This document shows, in pieces, positions 26,192 through 34,532 of a DNA stretch of 64,000 bases. How positions within the stretch are numbered: position 1 is the first letter of the stretch; each line of letters starts with the position of its first letter. Location of the stretch: positions 22,229 to 86,228 of the forward strand of contig SZPG01000008.1 in NCBI GenBank assembly GCA_030263595.1, read 5' to 3'. Below the pieces are notes generated by a model. The model worked only from the letters and a program-made list of their open reading frames with translations, ran no database searches and had not been told where the DNA came from. Position numbers and translations under genes: made by a program. This DNA is from Chloroflexi bacterium CFX6 (GTDB lineage Bacteria; Chloroflexota; Anaerolineae; Anaerolineales; Villigracilaceae).

Positions 26192-26935
26192 ATGCCGTAC
26201 TCATTGTCAGGCACTTTGAATATTTCCAGGCAGGACATGCTCAACCGCCTGCGCGACCTGGACGTGACCAGCAACAACCTGGCGAACGTCAACACGGCCG
26301 GATACAAGGCGAACCGTTCCAACTTTCAGGAGATGCTGAACCAGCGCCTCGAAGACGGGACGCGCCTGGTCGCCACCCAGTTGATGCCGATGCAGGGCTC
26401 CCTGCGAAATTCCGACAAGCCGCTCGATTGGGCGATCCAGGGCGAGGGCTTTTTCAGCGTGACCCTCCCGAACGGCGACACCGGCTACACGCGCGACGGA
26501 CAGTTCACGCTGGACGCGGAACGGAATATCGTCAACGCGAACGGGTATCCGCTCGTTTGGGAGGGCGAGATTCCCGAGGACACGACCGACATCATCATCC
26601 AACCCGATGGGACGGTCATTGCGTTGAATGCCGATGGCGAGAGCGCGGACATCGGCGCGATTCAACTCACGCGTTTCCCCAACCCCAGCGGACTGACCGG
26701 GTACGGAGACAACGTCTGGCTGGAGTCCGATGCGTCCGGCGCGGCGCAGGGGGGCGACCCGGGAACGGAAAACTTCGGGATCATCGCCTCGCACAAGGTG
26801 GAGGAGTCCAATGTGGACCTTTCACGGGAACTGACGCATTTGATCACCCTGCAGCGCTCCTTTGGCATGTCGCTCGCCGCCTTCCAGCAGACGGATATGA
26901 TGATTTCCCAGGCAATCAACCTGCGCAAGGCGTAA
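26192..26935 (+). CDS. flgG: flagellar rod protein FlgG-like
   Basis: A 247-residue paralogue of the preceding protein: VTSNNLANVNTAGYKANRSNF at the N-terminus, LDWAIQGEGFFSVTLPNGDTGYTRDGQF in the middle, and ELTHLITLQRSFGMSLAAFQQTD at the C-terminus. The ATG at 26192 follows AAGGAG. The distal-rod role is inferred from order. A sigma-28 promoter begins at its stop codon. Confidence 0.9.
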   Translation: MPYSLSGTLNISRQDMLNRLRDLDVTSNNLANVNTAGYKANRSNFQEMLNQRLEDGTRLVATQLMPMQGSLRNSDKPLDWAIQGEGFFSVTLPNGDTGYTRDGQFTLDAERNIVNANGYPLVWEGEIPEDTTDIIIQPDGTVIALNADGESADIGAIQLTRFPNPSGLTGYGDNVWLESDASGAAQGGDPGTENFGIIASHKVEESNVDLSRELTHLITLQRSFGMSLAAFQQTDMMISQAINLRKA

Positions 26936-26959
26936 TGTTTTCACAAAACCTGCCGATAA
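26933..26959 (+). promoter_or_regulatory. predicted sigma-28 promoter before flgM
   Basis: TAATGTTT (26933-26940), an 11-base spacer, and a perfect GCCGATAA (26952-26959). Only one base of the -35 differs from TAAAGTTT. The flgM start is 40 bases downstream. The -35 overlaps the flgG stop codon. Confidence 0.8.
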
Positions 26960-26999
26960 TAGGATTGTGAAACCATCTACCTTGCAGGAGGATCCGCGT

Positions 27000-27299
27000 A
27001 TGAAAATCGAGAATGCCAATTTATCGCCCCTTTCTTCCAAACCCGCCGACGCCGCCCGCCGCGTGGAAAGGAAGGATTCCCCGAAGGACGTCTCCTCCTC
27101 CGTCCGCGCCGGGCAGGACACAGCCGAAATGTCCGAGGAGGCGCGCCTGTTAGCCAAAGCCCGCGCCGCCCTCGGCAGCGTGGAGGAGACCGACGCCGAA
27201 CGCCTCGCCGCACTCCGCAAGCAGATCGAGAGCGGCGATTACACCGTGCAGGTCAGCGAACTTGCCCGCAAACTGATCGCGCGGCTGTATCCCAAATAA
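27000..27299 (+). CDS. flgM: anti-sigma-28 factor FlgM
   Basis: A 99-residue FlgM that holds FliA inactive until it is exported after hook completion. The ATG at 27000 has an AGGAGG site. The disordered N-terminus is followed by the FliA-binding helices: AEMSEEARLLAKARAAL, DAERLAALRKQIESGDYTV and LARKLIARL, the last two being the classic FlgM C-terminal motif. Driven by its own sigma-28 promoter and followed by flgN, giving the usual feedback loop. Confidence 0.88.
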   Translation: MKIENANLSPLSSKPADAARRVERKDSPKDVSSSVRAGQDTAEMSEEARLLAKARAALGSVEETDAERLAALRKQIESGDYTVQVSELARKLIARLYPK

Positions 27300-27317
27300 C
27301 CGGACAAGGACGCCGCG

Positions 27318-27833
27318 ATGGCAGACGACACATTCACGAACGACCTCTTCGAACTTGAAAAAACGCTGGTGCGGCAGTTCAAGATTCTGAAGGACATGCT
27401 CGCCCTCACCAAAAAGGAACGCGAGTCTTTATTGAACGATCCCGGCTCGGTTCTTCGCGTGGTCGAGGAAAAGGAGGCGCTGCTCGATGAGATGACCCTG
27501 CTGGAAGACCAATGCCGCAGGATCGTCCAGGGACTTTCCCTTTCGATGAAACTTCGCTCGGAAGTCACCTCCATTCAGGAATTATTGCCGCACCTCCAAC
27601 CCGAGGAGGCGCGCCGCATCCACACTTTATCGGAGGGGATCTCCAGCCTCGCCAGCCAGGCGCGCGAACTGAACCGCGCCAACCAGGCGATTGCCCTCAC
27701 CAAACTGGATTGGCTCAAAGCCACGCAATCATTCCTGCTTAGCGTCTTTCTGCCCGACCCCGGCTACCGTCCGCCGCAAAGCGCGTCGCCGCGCCAGGAT
27801 GCCGCAGGTCTCGGCGTCGAGTTTCGGGCGTAG
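27318..27833 (+). CDS. flgN: flagellar export chaperone FlgN-like
   Basis: A 171-residue, mostly helical protein of the FlgN type, a cytosolic chaperone for the hook-filament junction proteins FlgK and FlgL. The long helices (residues 5-75) include the EKEALLDEMTLLEDQ segment typical of FlgN, and the region 110-145 (LNRANQAIALTKLDWLKATQSFLLSVF) matches the FlgN C-terminal helix. The order flgM-flgN-flgK-flgL supports the assignment. Confidence 0.85.
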   Translation: MADDTFTNDLFELEKTLVRQFKILKDMLALTKKERESLLNDPGSVLRVVEEKEALLDEMTLLEDQCRRIVQGLSLSMKLRSEVTSIQELLPHLQPEEARRIHTLSEGISSLASQARELNRANQAIALTKLDWLKATQSFLLSVFLPDPGYRPPQSASPRQDAAGLGVEFRA

Positions 27834-27842
27834 GAGAGTCCG

Positions 27843-29243
27843 ATGCCAACGATCTCATCCGGTATCTCCATCGCGCTGCAGGCGGTCCTTGCGCACTCGC
27901 AGGCGTTGGAAATCGTCGAGCACAACGTCGCCAACGCCAGCACGCCCGGTTATCGCAGGCAAAAGGCTTTGCTGGGGACCGCGGCGCCGTCGCCGATCGT
28001 CGCTTCAGAGCATGGGATCGGAGCGGGACAACGCGGCGGAGGCGTGATCGTCGAAAAGATCCAACGCTTCAATTTGGAATTCTTCGACGCGCGATTCCGC
28101 TCCGTCTCTTCCGAAGCCGGTAACTGGTCGGCGCAGAGCGAGGTTTTGTCTCAGCTCGAGCCGCTCCTCGCCGAAACCACCGAAGACGGCTTGCTCCCCA
28201 AACTGGACCAGTTCTGGGCGGGTTGGCAAAAACTATCCGCCGACCCGACGGACACGAGTCTGCGAACCGTCCTTCTCGACGACGCCGGTTCATTGGCAAA
28301 CGCCCTGAACCGCCGCGCGACCCAGATCAGGCAATTACACGCCGAACAGAATCTCGTAGTCGCCGACCGGGTCAACATCATCAATTCACTGGCTGACCAG
28401 ATCGCGCAACTCAACGCAGAGATTTCCCGCGTCCTTTCCGTCGGCGAGCAACCCAACGATCTGATGGACAAACGCGACCTCGCCCTCGATCAACTGGCTG
28501 AACTGACCGGCTCGGTCTCATTCAATCAAAAGAATGGCGAAGTGATGGTCTCTGTTGGCGGGCACGTGCTGGTGATGGGACACGACACCTTCAAACTACA
28601 CACCCAGCCCAACGCCGTAGATTCCAGCGTGGTGGACGTGTATTGGAGCGACGGTCAAAAGTTGAATCCGCCCGGCGGAAAATTGAAAGGCACGCTGGAA
28701 GTTCGCGACGATGTTTTGGTGAATCAACTTGCGGGGTTGAACGCCTTGGCAAGCGGACTCATCAATCAAGTCAACGCCATTCACCGTACAGGCTATGGCT
28801 TGAACAACGCGACGAACATGGATTTCTTCTCAGGCACGAATGCCGGCGACATTGTTGTCAATCCGTTGCTCGATAACGCCAGTATCGCTACATCGAGCGG
28901 AGCGAGTCAAGCCGGGAATAGCGACATCGCCCTGCAAATCGCTAATCTGAAAACCGTCAAAGCGATGAAGGCTGGGACCGCGACACTCAATGAGTTTTAT
29001 AACTCGCAGGTCACTGACCTTGGCGTCGTCACGAAACGCGCCGCCGATAATTCCTACCAGCACGGACTGGTGGCAAAAGCCCTGGGCGACCAGCGCGAGT
29101 CGGCGGTGGGCGTCAATTTGGATGAGGAAGCCGCGGAGATGGCAAAGGCGCAGAAGGCGTATCAAGCCGCGGCGCGCGTCCTGACCGCCTACGACGACCT
29201 GCTCGATCTGGTCATCAATCGCATGGGCTTGGTCGGGCGCTAA
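27843..29243 (+). CDS. flgK: hook-associated protein 1 FlgK
   Basis: A 466-residue FlgK, first junction protein between hook and filament. N-terminal motif VEHNVANASTPGYRRQK, a long helical region with LNRRATQIRQL and INSLADQIAQLNAEISRV, DLMDKRDLALDQLAELTG, and the C-terminal helix NLDEEAAEMAKAQKAYQAAARVLTAYDDLLDLVINRMG. Ten bases separate it from flgL. Confidence 0.95.
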   Translation: MPTISSGISIALQAVLAHSQALEIVEHNVANASTPGYRRQKALLGTAAPSPIVASEHGIGAGQRGGGVIVEKIQRFNLEFFDARFRSVSSEAGNWSAQSEVLSQLEPLLAETTEDGLLPKLDQFWAGWQKLSADPTDTSLRTVLLDDAGSLANALNRRATQIRQLHAEQNLVVADRVNIINSLADQIAQLNAEISRVLSVGEQPNDLMDKRDLALDQLAELTGSVSFNQKNGEVMVSVGGHVLVMGHDTFKLHTQPNAVDSSVVDVYWSDGQKLNPPGGKLKGTLEVRDDVLVNQLAGLNALASGLINQVNAIHRTGYGLNNATNMDFFSGTNAGDIVVNPLLDNASIATSSGASQAGNSDIALQIANLKTVKAMKAGTATLNEFYNSQVTDLGVVTKRAADNSYQHGLVAKALGDQRESAVGVNLDEEAAEMAKAQKAYQAAARVLTAYDDLLDLVINRMGLVGR

Positions 29244-29253
29244 GGAGTTCGAG

Positions 29254-30180
29254 ATGAGGATCACGCATCGCATGATGGTGGATAACGCCATCCAGAACAT
29301 GTCGGAGAATTTGGAAAAGGTGAGCAAACTACAAGGCAAGTTGTCCACGGGGAAGCAGTTCCAGGTCGCGTCGGAGGACCCGGCGCGGGCTTCTGTCAGC
29401 CTGAGTCTGAAGTCGAACCTGCGGACGCTCGAATCCTACGCCGACACCGCCGAGACCGCGAAGAACTGGATGACCGTCACCGACAACGCCCTGGGCGAAC
29501 TGGGCGATATCGGCATTCGCGCCATGCATCTGATCCTGCGCGGGATCAACGATACTTTCTCCGGCAGCGAGCGCGCCGCGACAATGGCTGTCGAGATGCA
29601 GGATTTATTGAACCAGGCGGTCGAACTCGGCAACACCTCTGTGAACGATCAATATATTTTTGCCGGGTATCAGGTGAATGCCAAAGCCTTCGAACTGGTC
29701 GCTTCGGCGACCGCGTTATTGGACTATCAGGGTAATCCATTTACTCCGAAAGTCGTGAACTATCTTGGGGATGCGGGCGTCATGCAGCGCACCCTGGGAC
29801 CCGACCAATCGGTCGCGTTGAACGTGCGCGGCGACCAGGCGATCAACGGGTTGTTGCAGAATTTGATCCTGGCGACCAACGCCCTGAAACAGAACGATAC
29901 CGTCTCCCTGCAAAACATTTTGACGAACCTGCGTTCCTCGCTCGATATTATGGACCAATACCGCGCCTCCAACGGCGCGCGGCTGAGGCAGGCGGAGTCG
30001 GCGGCGGATTTCCTCGAGACGATGAAGATCGAAACGCAAAGCCTGCTCTCCAGGAATGAGGACATCAACATGGCGGAGGGAATCTCCCTGCTTGCCAACC
30101 AGCAGACCACATACGAAGCCGTGCTGGAGGTCAGCCGGCGCGCCGTTTCCGCGCTCAGCCTTTTCGATTATTTGAAGTGA
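29254..30180 (+). CDS. flgL: hook-associated protein 3 FlgL
   Basis: A 308-residue flagellin-like junction protein. N-terminal helix MRITHRMMVDNAIQNMSENL and the KLQGKLSTGKQFQVASEDPA signature; the C-terminal helix has EDINMAEGISLLANQQTTYEAVLEVSRR. The centre is a short FlgL-type domain. Strong AAGGAG site. A family C repeat follows before csrA. Confidence 0.94.
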   Translation: MRITHRMMVDNAIQNMSENLEKVSKLQGKLSTGKQFQVASEDPARASVSLSLKSNLRTLESYADTAETAKNWMTVTDNALGELGDIGIRAMHLILRGINDTFSGSERAATMAVEMQDLLNQAVELGNTSVNDQYIFAGYQVNAKAFELVASATALLDYQGNPFTPKVVNYLGDAGVMQRTLGPDQSVALNVRGDQAINGLLQNLILATNALKQNDTVSLQNILTNLRSSLDIMDQYRASNGARLRQAESAADFLETMKIETQSLLSRNEDINMAEGISLLANQQTTYEAVLEVSRRAVSALSLFDYLK

Positions 30181-30204
30181 GGGTTACAATACTCAGAGTC
30201 GTAT

Positions 30205-30295
30205 GGACTCAAGCGTCTCCAGACGTTTGGGCATCGTATGGACTCAAACGTCTCCAGACGTTTGACTTTTCAAAAGTCAGGAGACTTTTGAGTCC
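30205..30295 (+). repeat. family C repeat with three hairpins, upstream of csrA
   Basis: GGACTC followed by hairpin CAAGCGTC-TCCA-GACGTTTG (30210-30229), a second hairpin CAAACGTC-TCCA-GACGTTTG (30245-30264), and a third CAAAAGTC-AGGA-GACTTTTG (30271-30290), closed by GAGTCC. Same architecture as the repeat within the kinase gene at 2448. The third hairpin presents GGA in its loop on the sense transcript, 30 bases before the csrA start. Confidence 0.8.
30271..30290 (+). promoter_or_regulatory. possible CsrA autoregulatory hairpin
   Basis: An 8-bp perfect stem displays an AGGA tetraloop in the csrA leader RNA, 29 bases before the csrA ATG. GGA in a hairpin loop is the CsrA recognition pattern. 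The same hairpin is part of a dispersed repeat, so it may be coincidental. Confidence 0.4.
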
Positions 30296-30319
30296 GTCTC
30301 GAATTAATGGAGTATCGCT

Positions 30320-30607
30320 ATGTTGGTATTGACCCGAAAAGTGGATGAGAGCATCGTGATTGGCGACTCGATCGTCGTCACGGTGCTGGCGATCGAAGGG
30401 GAACAGATCAAGATCGGGATCGACGCGCCGCGCGACGTGCCGATCCTGCGGCAGGAAGTTTTCGATGCCGTGCAGGACCAGGCGAAGATCCAGGAATTGA
30501 TGGCAAAGGAAGCGAAACCGGACGCGTTGGAGCAATTGCGGACTCTGTTGTCTTCTGAAAATGACAAGCATTCGGAGGAGCCAGGCAGGAAAAACGATGC
30601 TCCTTGA
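30320..30607 (+). CDS. csrA: carbon storage regulator CsrA
   Basis: A 95-residue CsrA, a dimeric RNA-binding protein that represses or stabilises target mRNAs by binding GGA motifs. The canonical part is residues 1-60 (MLVLTRKVDESIVIGDSIVV, then IKIGIDAPRDVPILRQEVFDA); a 35-residue acidic/basic C-terminal tail is longer than in E. coli. It follows flgM-flgN-flgK-flgL, the order known from Bacillus, except that the antagonist gene fliW is missing between flgL and csrA. The probable target is flagellin mRNA (37791-37829). Confidence 0.95.
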   Translation: MLVLTRKVDESIVIGDSIVVTVLAIEGEQIKIGIDAPRDVPILRQEVFDAVQDQAKIQELMAKEAKPDALEQLRTLLSSENDKHSEEPGRKNDAP

Positions 30608-30633
30608 GTGAACTTGCCGCCTGACTCTATCGA

Positions 30634-30670
30634 GCGCTTCTTTCCCTACGAAAGAGGCGCTTTTGTTTTT
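30634..30670 (+). terminator. Rho-independent terminator after csrA
   Basis: An 11-bp stem GCGCTTCTTTC (30634-30644) with GAAAGAGGCGC (30650-30660), one G-T pair, then TTTTGTTTTT. Confidence 0.88.
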
Positions 30671-30681
30671 CCCGAATATAC

Positions 30682-30788
30682 GTCATTGCGAGACCTGCGG
30701 AGCAGGTCGAAGCAATCTCCTCCTTTTCCAAATGACTCTATGCAACAGGAGATTGCTTCGAGCGGACGAACACCGCTCTCGCAATGAC
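30682..30788. repeat. family A palindromic repeat (MITE-like), copy 2
   Basis: Perfect 11-bp terminal repeats GTCATTGCGAG and CTCGCAATGAC, with internal GAAGCAATCTCC and GGAGATTGCTTC. Lies between csrA and cheA; the rest of this 305-base spacer holds only the csrA terminator and an AT-rich stretch. Confidence 0.88.
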
Positions 30789-30912
30789 ATTGACAAAGTG
30801 AAATAAAATTTATTCCTTTTTTCGTTTCTCTTTACGGGCGTTTTACCGGATAAACGAAGACCCTGTGCTATCTTTCAGGCGGGAAAAGGGCAGCCGCGCC
30901 GTTCCAACCATT

Positions 30913-32958
30913 ATGCAAACGGACAAACCGATGGAGATCACTTTCGATATCGGCAGGGACGAACTGCCGATCTTCCTGGCGGAGGCGGATGAGCACCTGC
31001 TGGCGCTGGATAATAATTTGTTGCGCCTGCAGAAGGAGGGGGCGGATTCCGGGATCGTTCAGGAGGCGTTTCGTTCCGCCCATACCCTCAAGGGCATGGC
31101 GGGCATGATCGGGCATCGCCGCATGACGGAGGCGACGCACGCGCTGGAAAACGCGCTGGACGGCGTCCGCAGGAACAGCATCCCGGTTTCGACCCGCCTG
31201 ATCAATCTATGTTTGCAGGCGGTGGATTGTTTGCGGGCGCTGCGCAACGAAGTGGAGACTTCACGGGTGAGCGAGGCGGATGTCGAAGAGATCGTCTCTG
31301 CGCTCAAACAACTGGTTGACGAAAGGAAGGCGGAGTCGACGGGGGAGACGACTGACGCCCCGGCGATGCAAGTGGAAGATGGTTTGCCCGGCGGTTCATT
31401 TCGCATCCACGCGAAGATGGATACGAACGCCATGGCTTCGGCAGCGCGCGCCTTTCAGTTGATGCTTGCGCTGCAGGAGTTGGGCGAGATCGAAACGATG
31501 AGTCCCAGCCAGCAGGAGATCGAATCAGCCTCCTCGGTCGGGGAATTCGAGGCGCTCCTCGTCACGAGCCAGCCGTTCGAAAAGATCGGCGCGGCGTTGA
31601 CGCGCATCTCCGGTGTGGATGAAATTTCCGTCAACGGGAAGGTCGTCCTATCGAGAGGAGTCCCCAGCCCGCAGGCGGAGGAAAGGAAAGGGAACGCGGA
31701 CCAGCCTCAAGCCGGGAGCGATGCGGGTTCGGATCGCCGCTCCCGCGAAAGGCGCAGCGCCGATCCTGCCGGCAGGCGCATCACCGACCTGACCCTCCGC
31801 ATGAACGTGGAGCATCTGAACAACCTGATGAACCTGGTGGGGGAACTGATCATTGACCGCAATCATTTGAGACAGATCCACAGCCAGTTGCAGAGGCTCA
31901 ACAGCAATTACGATGAGATCTTCGAGACCATCATGCACCTGGGGCAGATCGCGGATCAACTCCAGGAGGAGATCATGAACATCCGCATGTTGCCGCTCGG
32001 CAGCGTTTTCGGCCGGTTCCCGCGCATGGCGCATGACATGTCGCAGAAGGTCGGCAAACTCGTCAACGTCGTCATCCAGGGTGAGGAGACCAGAATGGAT
32101 CGTTCGTTGATTGACGAGATCTACGATCCGCTCATTCATTTGATTCGAAATTCGGTGGATCACGGGATCGAATCGCCGGAGGAACGCCTCGCCGCCGGGA
32201 AGCCGGAGGCTGGCACCCTGACCCTGACCGCCCGCCACGAGCAGGGGCGCGTCATCCTTACGGTTGGCGACGACGGACGCGGCATTGACGGGGAGAAGTT
32301 GCGCCGGAAAGCCGTCCAAAAGGGATTGATCCCGGCGGAGGAGGCGGCGGGATTCACCGGGCAGCAATGCGTTAATTTGATGTTTTTGCCGGGTCTTTCC
32401 ACGGTGGAAAACGTCACCGAATTTTCCGGGCGCGGCGTCGGCCTGGATATCGTCAAGACCAACATCCAGCGCGTGAACGGTTCGATCCAGATTGACACCC
32501 GGCGCGGGGTGGGGACGCAGTTTCAGATCGTCCTGCCGCTCACGCTCGCCGTCGTGCCTGCCCTGCTGGTCAGGGCGCAGGGATCGGTCTTTGCCCTGCC
32601 GATGGTCACGATCACGGAGACGATGCGGCTGGAGAAATCGGAGATCAAATACGTCAACCGGAAACCCGTCATCCTGTTACGCGAAAAAGCGCTGCCCCTG
32701 GTTCCCCTTGCCGAGGTTTTTCGAATTTCCCGGGGAAGCGATGAGAGTCGGCGTCCCTTCGTGGTGGTGATCCAGTCGGGGAATCGACAGGTCGGCTTGG
32801 TCGTTGACGCGCTGCTGGGCGAGGAGGAGGTGGTCGTCAAATCGCTGGGCGCGTTCGTCGGCGACATTCCGGGGATTTCCAGCGCGACCATCCTGGGCGA
32901 CGGCCGGGTGGCGTTGATCGTGGATGTGTTCAATTTGTTCAAGCTGGTCGGAATGTAA
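30913..32958 (+). CDS. cheA: chemotaxis histidine kinase CheA
   Basis: Central chemotaxis kinase, 681 residues from the ATG at 30913 (a GTG at 30865 adds 16; neither has a strong binding site). Hpt domain at about 20-120 with phospho-accepting H57 in AFRSAHTLKGM, a P2-like regulator-binding region near 165-240, P3 dimerisation helices (LRMNVEHLNNLMNLVGELI), the ATPase domain (NSVDHGIESPEER, DDGRGID, GRGVGLDIVK) and a C-terminal CheW-like domain. First gene of cheA-cheC-cheD-cheY-cheB-cheR. Confidence 0.96.
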   Translation: MQTDKPMEITFDIGRDELPIFLAEADEHLLALDNNLLRLQKEGADSGIVQEAFRSAHTLKGMAGMIGHRRMTEATHALENALDGVRRNSIPVSTRLINLCLQAVDCLRALRNEVETSRVSEADVEEIVSALKQLVDERKAESTGETTDAPAMQVEDGLPGGSFRIHAKMDTNAMASAARAFQLMLALQELGEIETMSPSQQEIESASSVGEFEALLVTSQPFEKIGAALTRISGVDEISVNGKVVLSRGVPSPQAEERKGNADQPQAGSDAGSDRRSRERRSADPAGRRITDLTLRMNVEHLNNLMNLVGELIIDRNHLRQIHSQLQRLNSNYDEIFETIMHLGQIADQLQEEIMNIRMLPLGSVFGRFPRMAHDMSQKVGKLVNVVIQGEETRMDRSLIDEIYDPLIHLIRNSVDHGIESPEERLAAGKPEAGTLTLTARHEQGRVILTVGDDGRGIDGEKLRRKAVQKGLIPAEEAAGFTGQQCVNLMFLPGLSTVENVTEFSGRGVGLDIVKTNIQRVNGSIQIDTRRGVGTQFQIVLPLTLAVVPALLVRAQGSVFALPMVTITETMRLEKSEIKYVNRKPVILLREKALPLVPLAEVFRISRGSDESRRPFVVVIQSGNRQVGLVVDALLGEEEVVVKSLGAFVGDIPGISSATILGDGRVALIVDVFNLFKLVGM

Positions 32959-32974
32959 GAAGGAGGAATGCCCG

Positions 32975-33589
32975 ATGGAAGAATACGCCCTGTTCGATCG
33001 CGAAGCGCTGGAGATGATGAGCGTCATTGCCGGTAAGGGGATCAATCATGCCGCAGACGGTCTTTCGGGGATGATCGGACGCCGGATACAAGTCAACAGC
33101 CCCTCGGTGGAGGTGACGCCTGTATTGACCATCCCCGAACTCATCGGCAGGCCGGAGGAGGACGCGGTGGGTATTTACCTGCGCTTCAAAGGCGACCTGG
33201 CTGGACAGATCATGATGATCTTTTCCCGCGCAAAGGCGGTGGATCTGGTTGATCTGCTCGTGGGCGTTCCCCGGGGCGCGTCGCAGAACCTGAGTCCATT
33301 GGAAAGATCGGCGCTGGGCGAGCTGGGGAATCTATGCGGTTCCTTCTTTTTGAATTTCATCGCGGGGACGCTCGAAATTGCCTTGCAGCCCTCTCCCCCG
33401 GTGGTAATGGTGGATATGGTCGGCGCCATGCTGGACGTTATCGTGGCAACGAGCGATAGCGTTGGCGAATACGCCCTGTTGTTCCAGGCGAACTTTACGG
33501 ATGGCGACCGCTGCGTGGACGCGGTTTTCTGGGTCATCCCCGAGATGAACTCCCTCCGCGCTTTGATAAGGAAGCATTCCGGTTCATGA
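32975..33589 (+). CDS. cheC: CheY-P phosphatase CheC-like
   Basis: A 204-residue protein of the CheC/FliY/CheX phosphatase family. The ATG at 32975 follows AGGAGG. One catalytic signature S-x3-E-x2-N is visible (SALGELGNL, about residues 110-118); the second site that CheC usually has is not obvious. Removes phosphate from CheY and forms a complex with CheD. It overlaps cheD by four bases, which supports CheC over CheX. Confidence 0.88.
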   Translation: MEEYALFDREALEMMSVIAGKGINHAADGLSGMIGRRIQVNSPSVEVTPVLTIPELIGRPEEDAVGIYLRFKGDLAGQIMMIFSRAKAVDLVDLLVGVPRGASQNLSPLERSALGELGNLCGSFFLNFIAGTLEIALQPSPPVVMVDMVGAMLDVIVATSDSVGEYALLFQANFTDGDRCVDAVFWVIPEMNSLRALIRKHSGS

Positions 33590-34074
33590 ACGAGACCAAC
33601 GTTGGGCTGGGCGAACAGGCGATCAGCCGGGACCCGGGGGAGATCCTCGTGGCGTATGGTCTGGGTTCCTGCATCGGCGTGGCAATGACCGACCCGGTGG
33701 CGCGGCTTTCGGGCTTGCTCCACGCGGTGCTTCCCCAGGCGCACGGAAAAACGGAGAGCGACGGGTCGAATGCAAGCAAGTACGTCGAAAGCGGGATCGA
33801 ACGCCTCGTCGCTGCGTTGGTTCGGGAGGGCGCGAACCGTACCAGGCTGGCGGTTCGAATCGTCGGAGGCGCGAACATGCTGACGTCAGGGGTGACGCGC
33901 TCCTTTGACATCGGCACGCGCAATATCGAGGCGGCGAAAACGACGTTGAGCCGCCTGAATCTCCCGATCTCCGCTTCGGAGGTCGGCGGAAACACCGGGC
34001 GCACCGTTCGCGTGTACGTTGCAAACGGCCGCGTGACCGTCAGGGTCATCGGCGAAAGCGAACGGGAAATATAG
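33586..34074 (+). CDS. cheD: receptor glutamine deamidase CheD
   Basis: A 162-residue CheD that deamidates receptor glutamines and stimulates CheC. The catalytic Cys and His lie in YGLGSCIGVAM and SGLLHAVLP. The conserved VRIVGGANML and NIGTRN-type segment (DIGTRNIEAAKTTL) also match. CheC-CheD feedback is the adaptation scheme of Bacillus-type chemotaxis. Confidence 0.95.
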   Translation: MNETNVGLGEQAISRDPGEILVAYGLGSCIGVAMTDPVARLSGLLHAVLPQAHGKTESDGSNASKYVESGIERLVAALVREGANRTRLAVRIVGGANMLTSGVTRSFDIGTRNIEAAKTTLSRLNLPISASEVGGNTGRTVRVYVANGRVTVRVIGESEREI

Positions 34075-34175
34075 AGATGCAAATCGTCCGAAGGTTTCCT
34101 CGAAAAACCTTGTTGAGTCTTTCGAGCCTGCGGGACGACGCTTGCATAAAGTTCGTAGTTTGAAAGGATATGCTT

Positions 34176-34532
34176 ATGGCAAAAATACTGATCGTGGACG
34201 ACGCCGAATTCCTGCGCGTGAGGCTGAATAAAATGCTCGACACGGAAGGTCACGAGGTCTTCCAGGCGGGGAACGGCAATGAGGCTGTTTCCTCCTACAA
34301 GGAGATCCATCCCGACGTGGTGCTGATGGACGTGACCATGCCCGAGATGGACGGGCTTGCCGCGCTGAAGGAGATCATCGGTTTCGATGCCAGGGCGCGG
34401 GTCATCATGCTGACCGCGCTGGGACAGGAATCGGTGGTGCTGGAAGCGGTCAAATCCGGCGCGCGCGATTTCATCGTCAAGCCGTTCGAGCAGGACCGCG
34501 TGATGAAGGCGATCAACAAACTTCTGGGATGA
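34176..34532 (+). CDS. cheY: chemotaxis response regulator CheY
   Basis: A 118-residue stand-alone receiver, starting at 34176 (MAKILIVDDAEF) with an AAAGGA site at proper spacing; an in-frame ATG at 34170 is too close to it. Acidic pair, phospho-acceptor in VVLMDVTMPEMDG, Thr in IMLTALG and Lys in FIVKPFE are intact. It would carry phosphate from CheA to FliM. It overlaps cheB by four bases. Confidence 0.93.
   Translation: MAKILIVDDAEFLRVRLNKMLDTEGHEVFQAGNGNEAVSSYKEIHPDVVLMDVTMPEMDGLAALKEIIGFDARARVIMLTALGQESVVLEAVKSGARDFIVKPFEQDRVMKAINKLLG

Noticed and set aside
29043..29050. GCCGATAA inside flgK
   Set aside because: No -35 element at the right distance; a chance match in coding DNA, useful as background for the three promoter calls.
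34146..34176. TAAAGTTC before cheY as a sigma-28 -35 element
   Set aside because: The sequence 11 bases downstream (GGATATGC) is not a sigma-28 -10.
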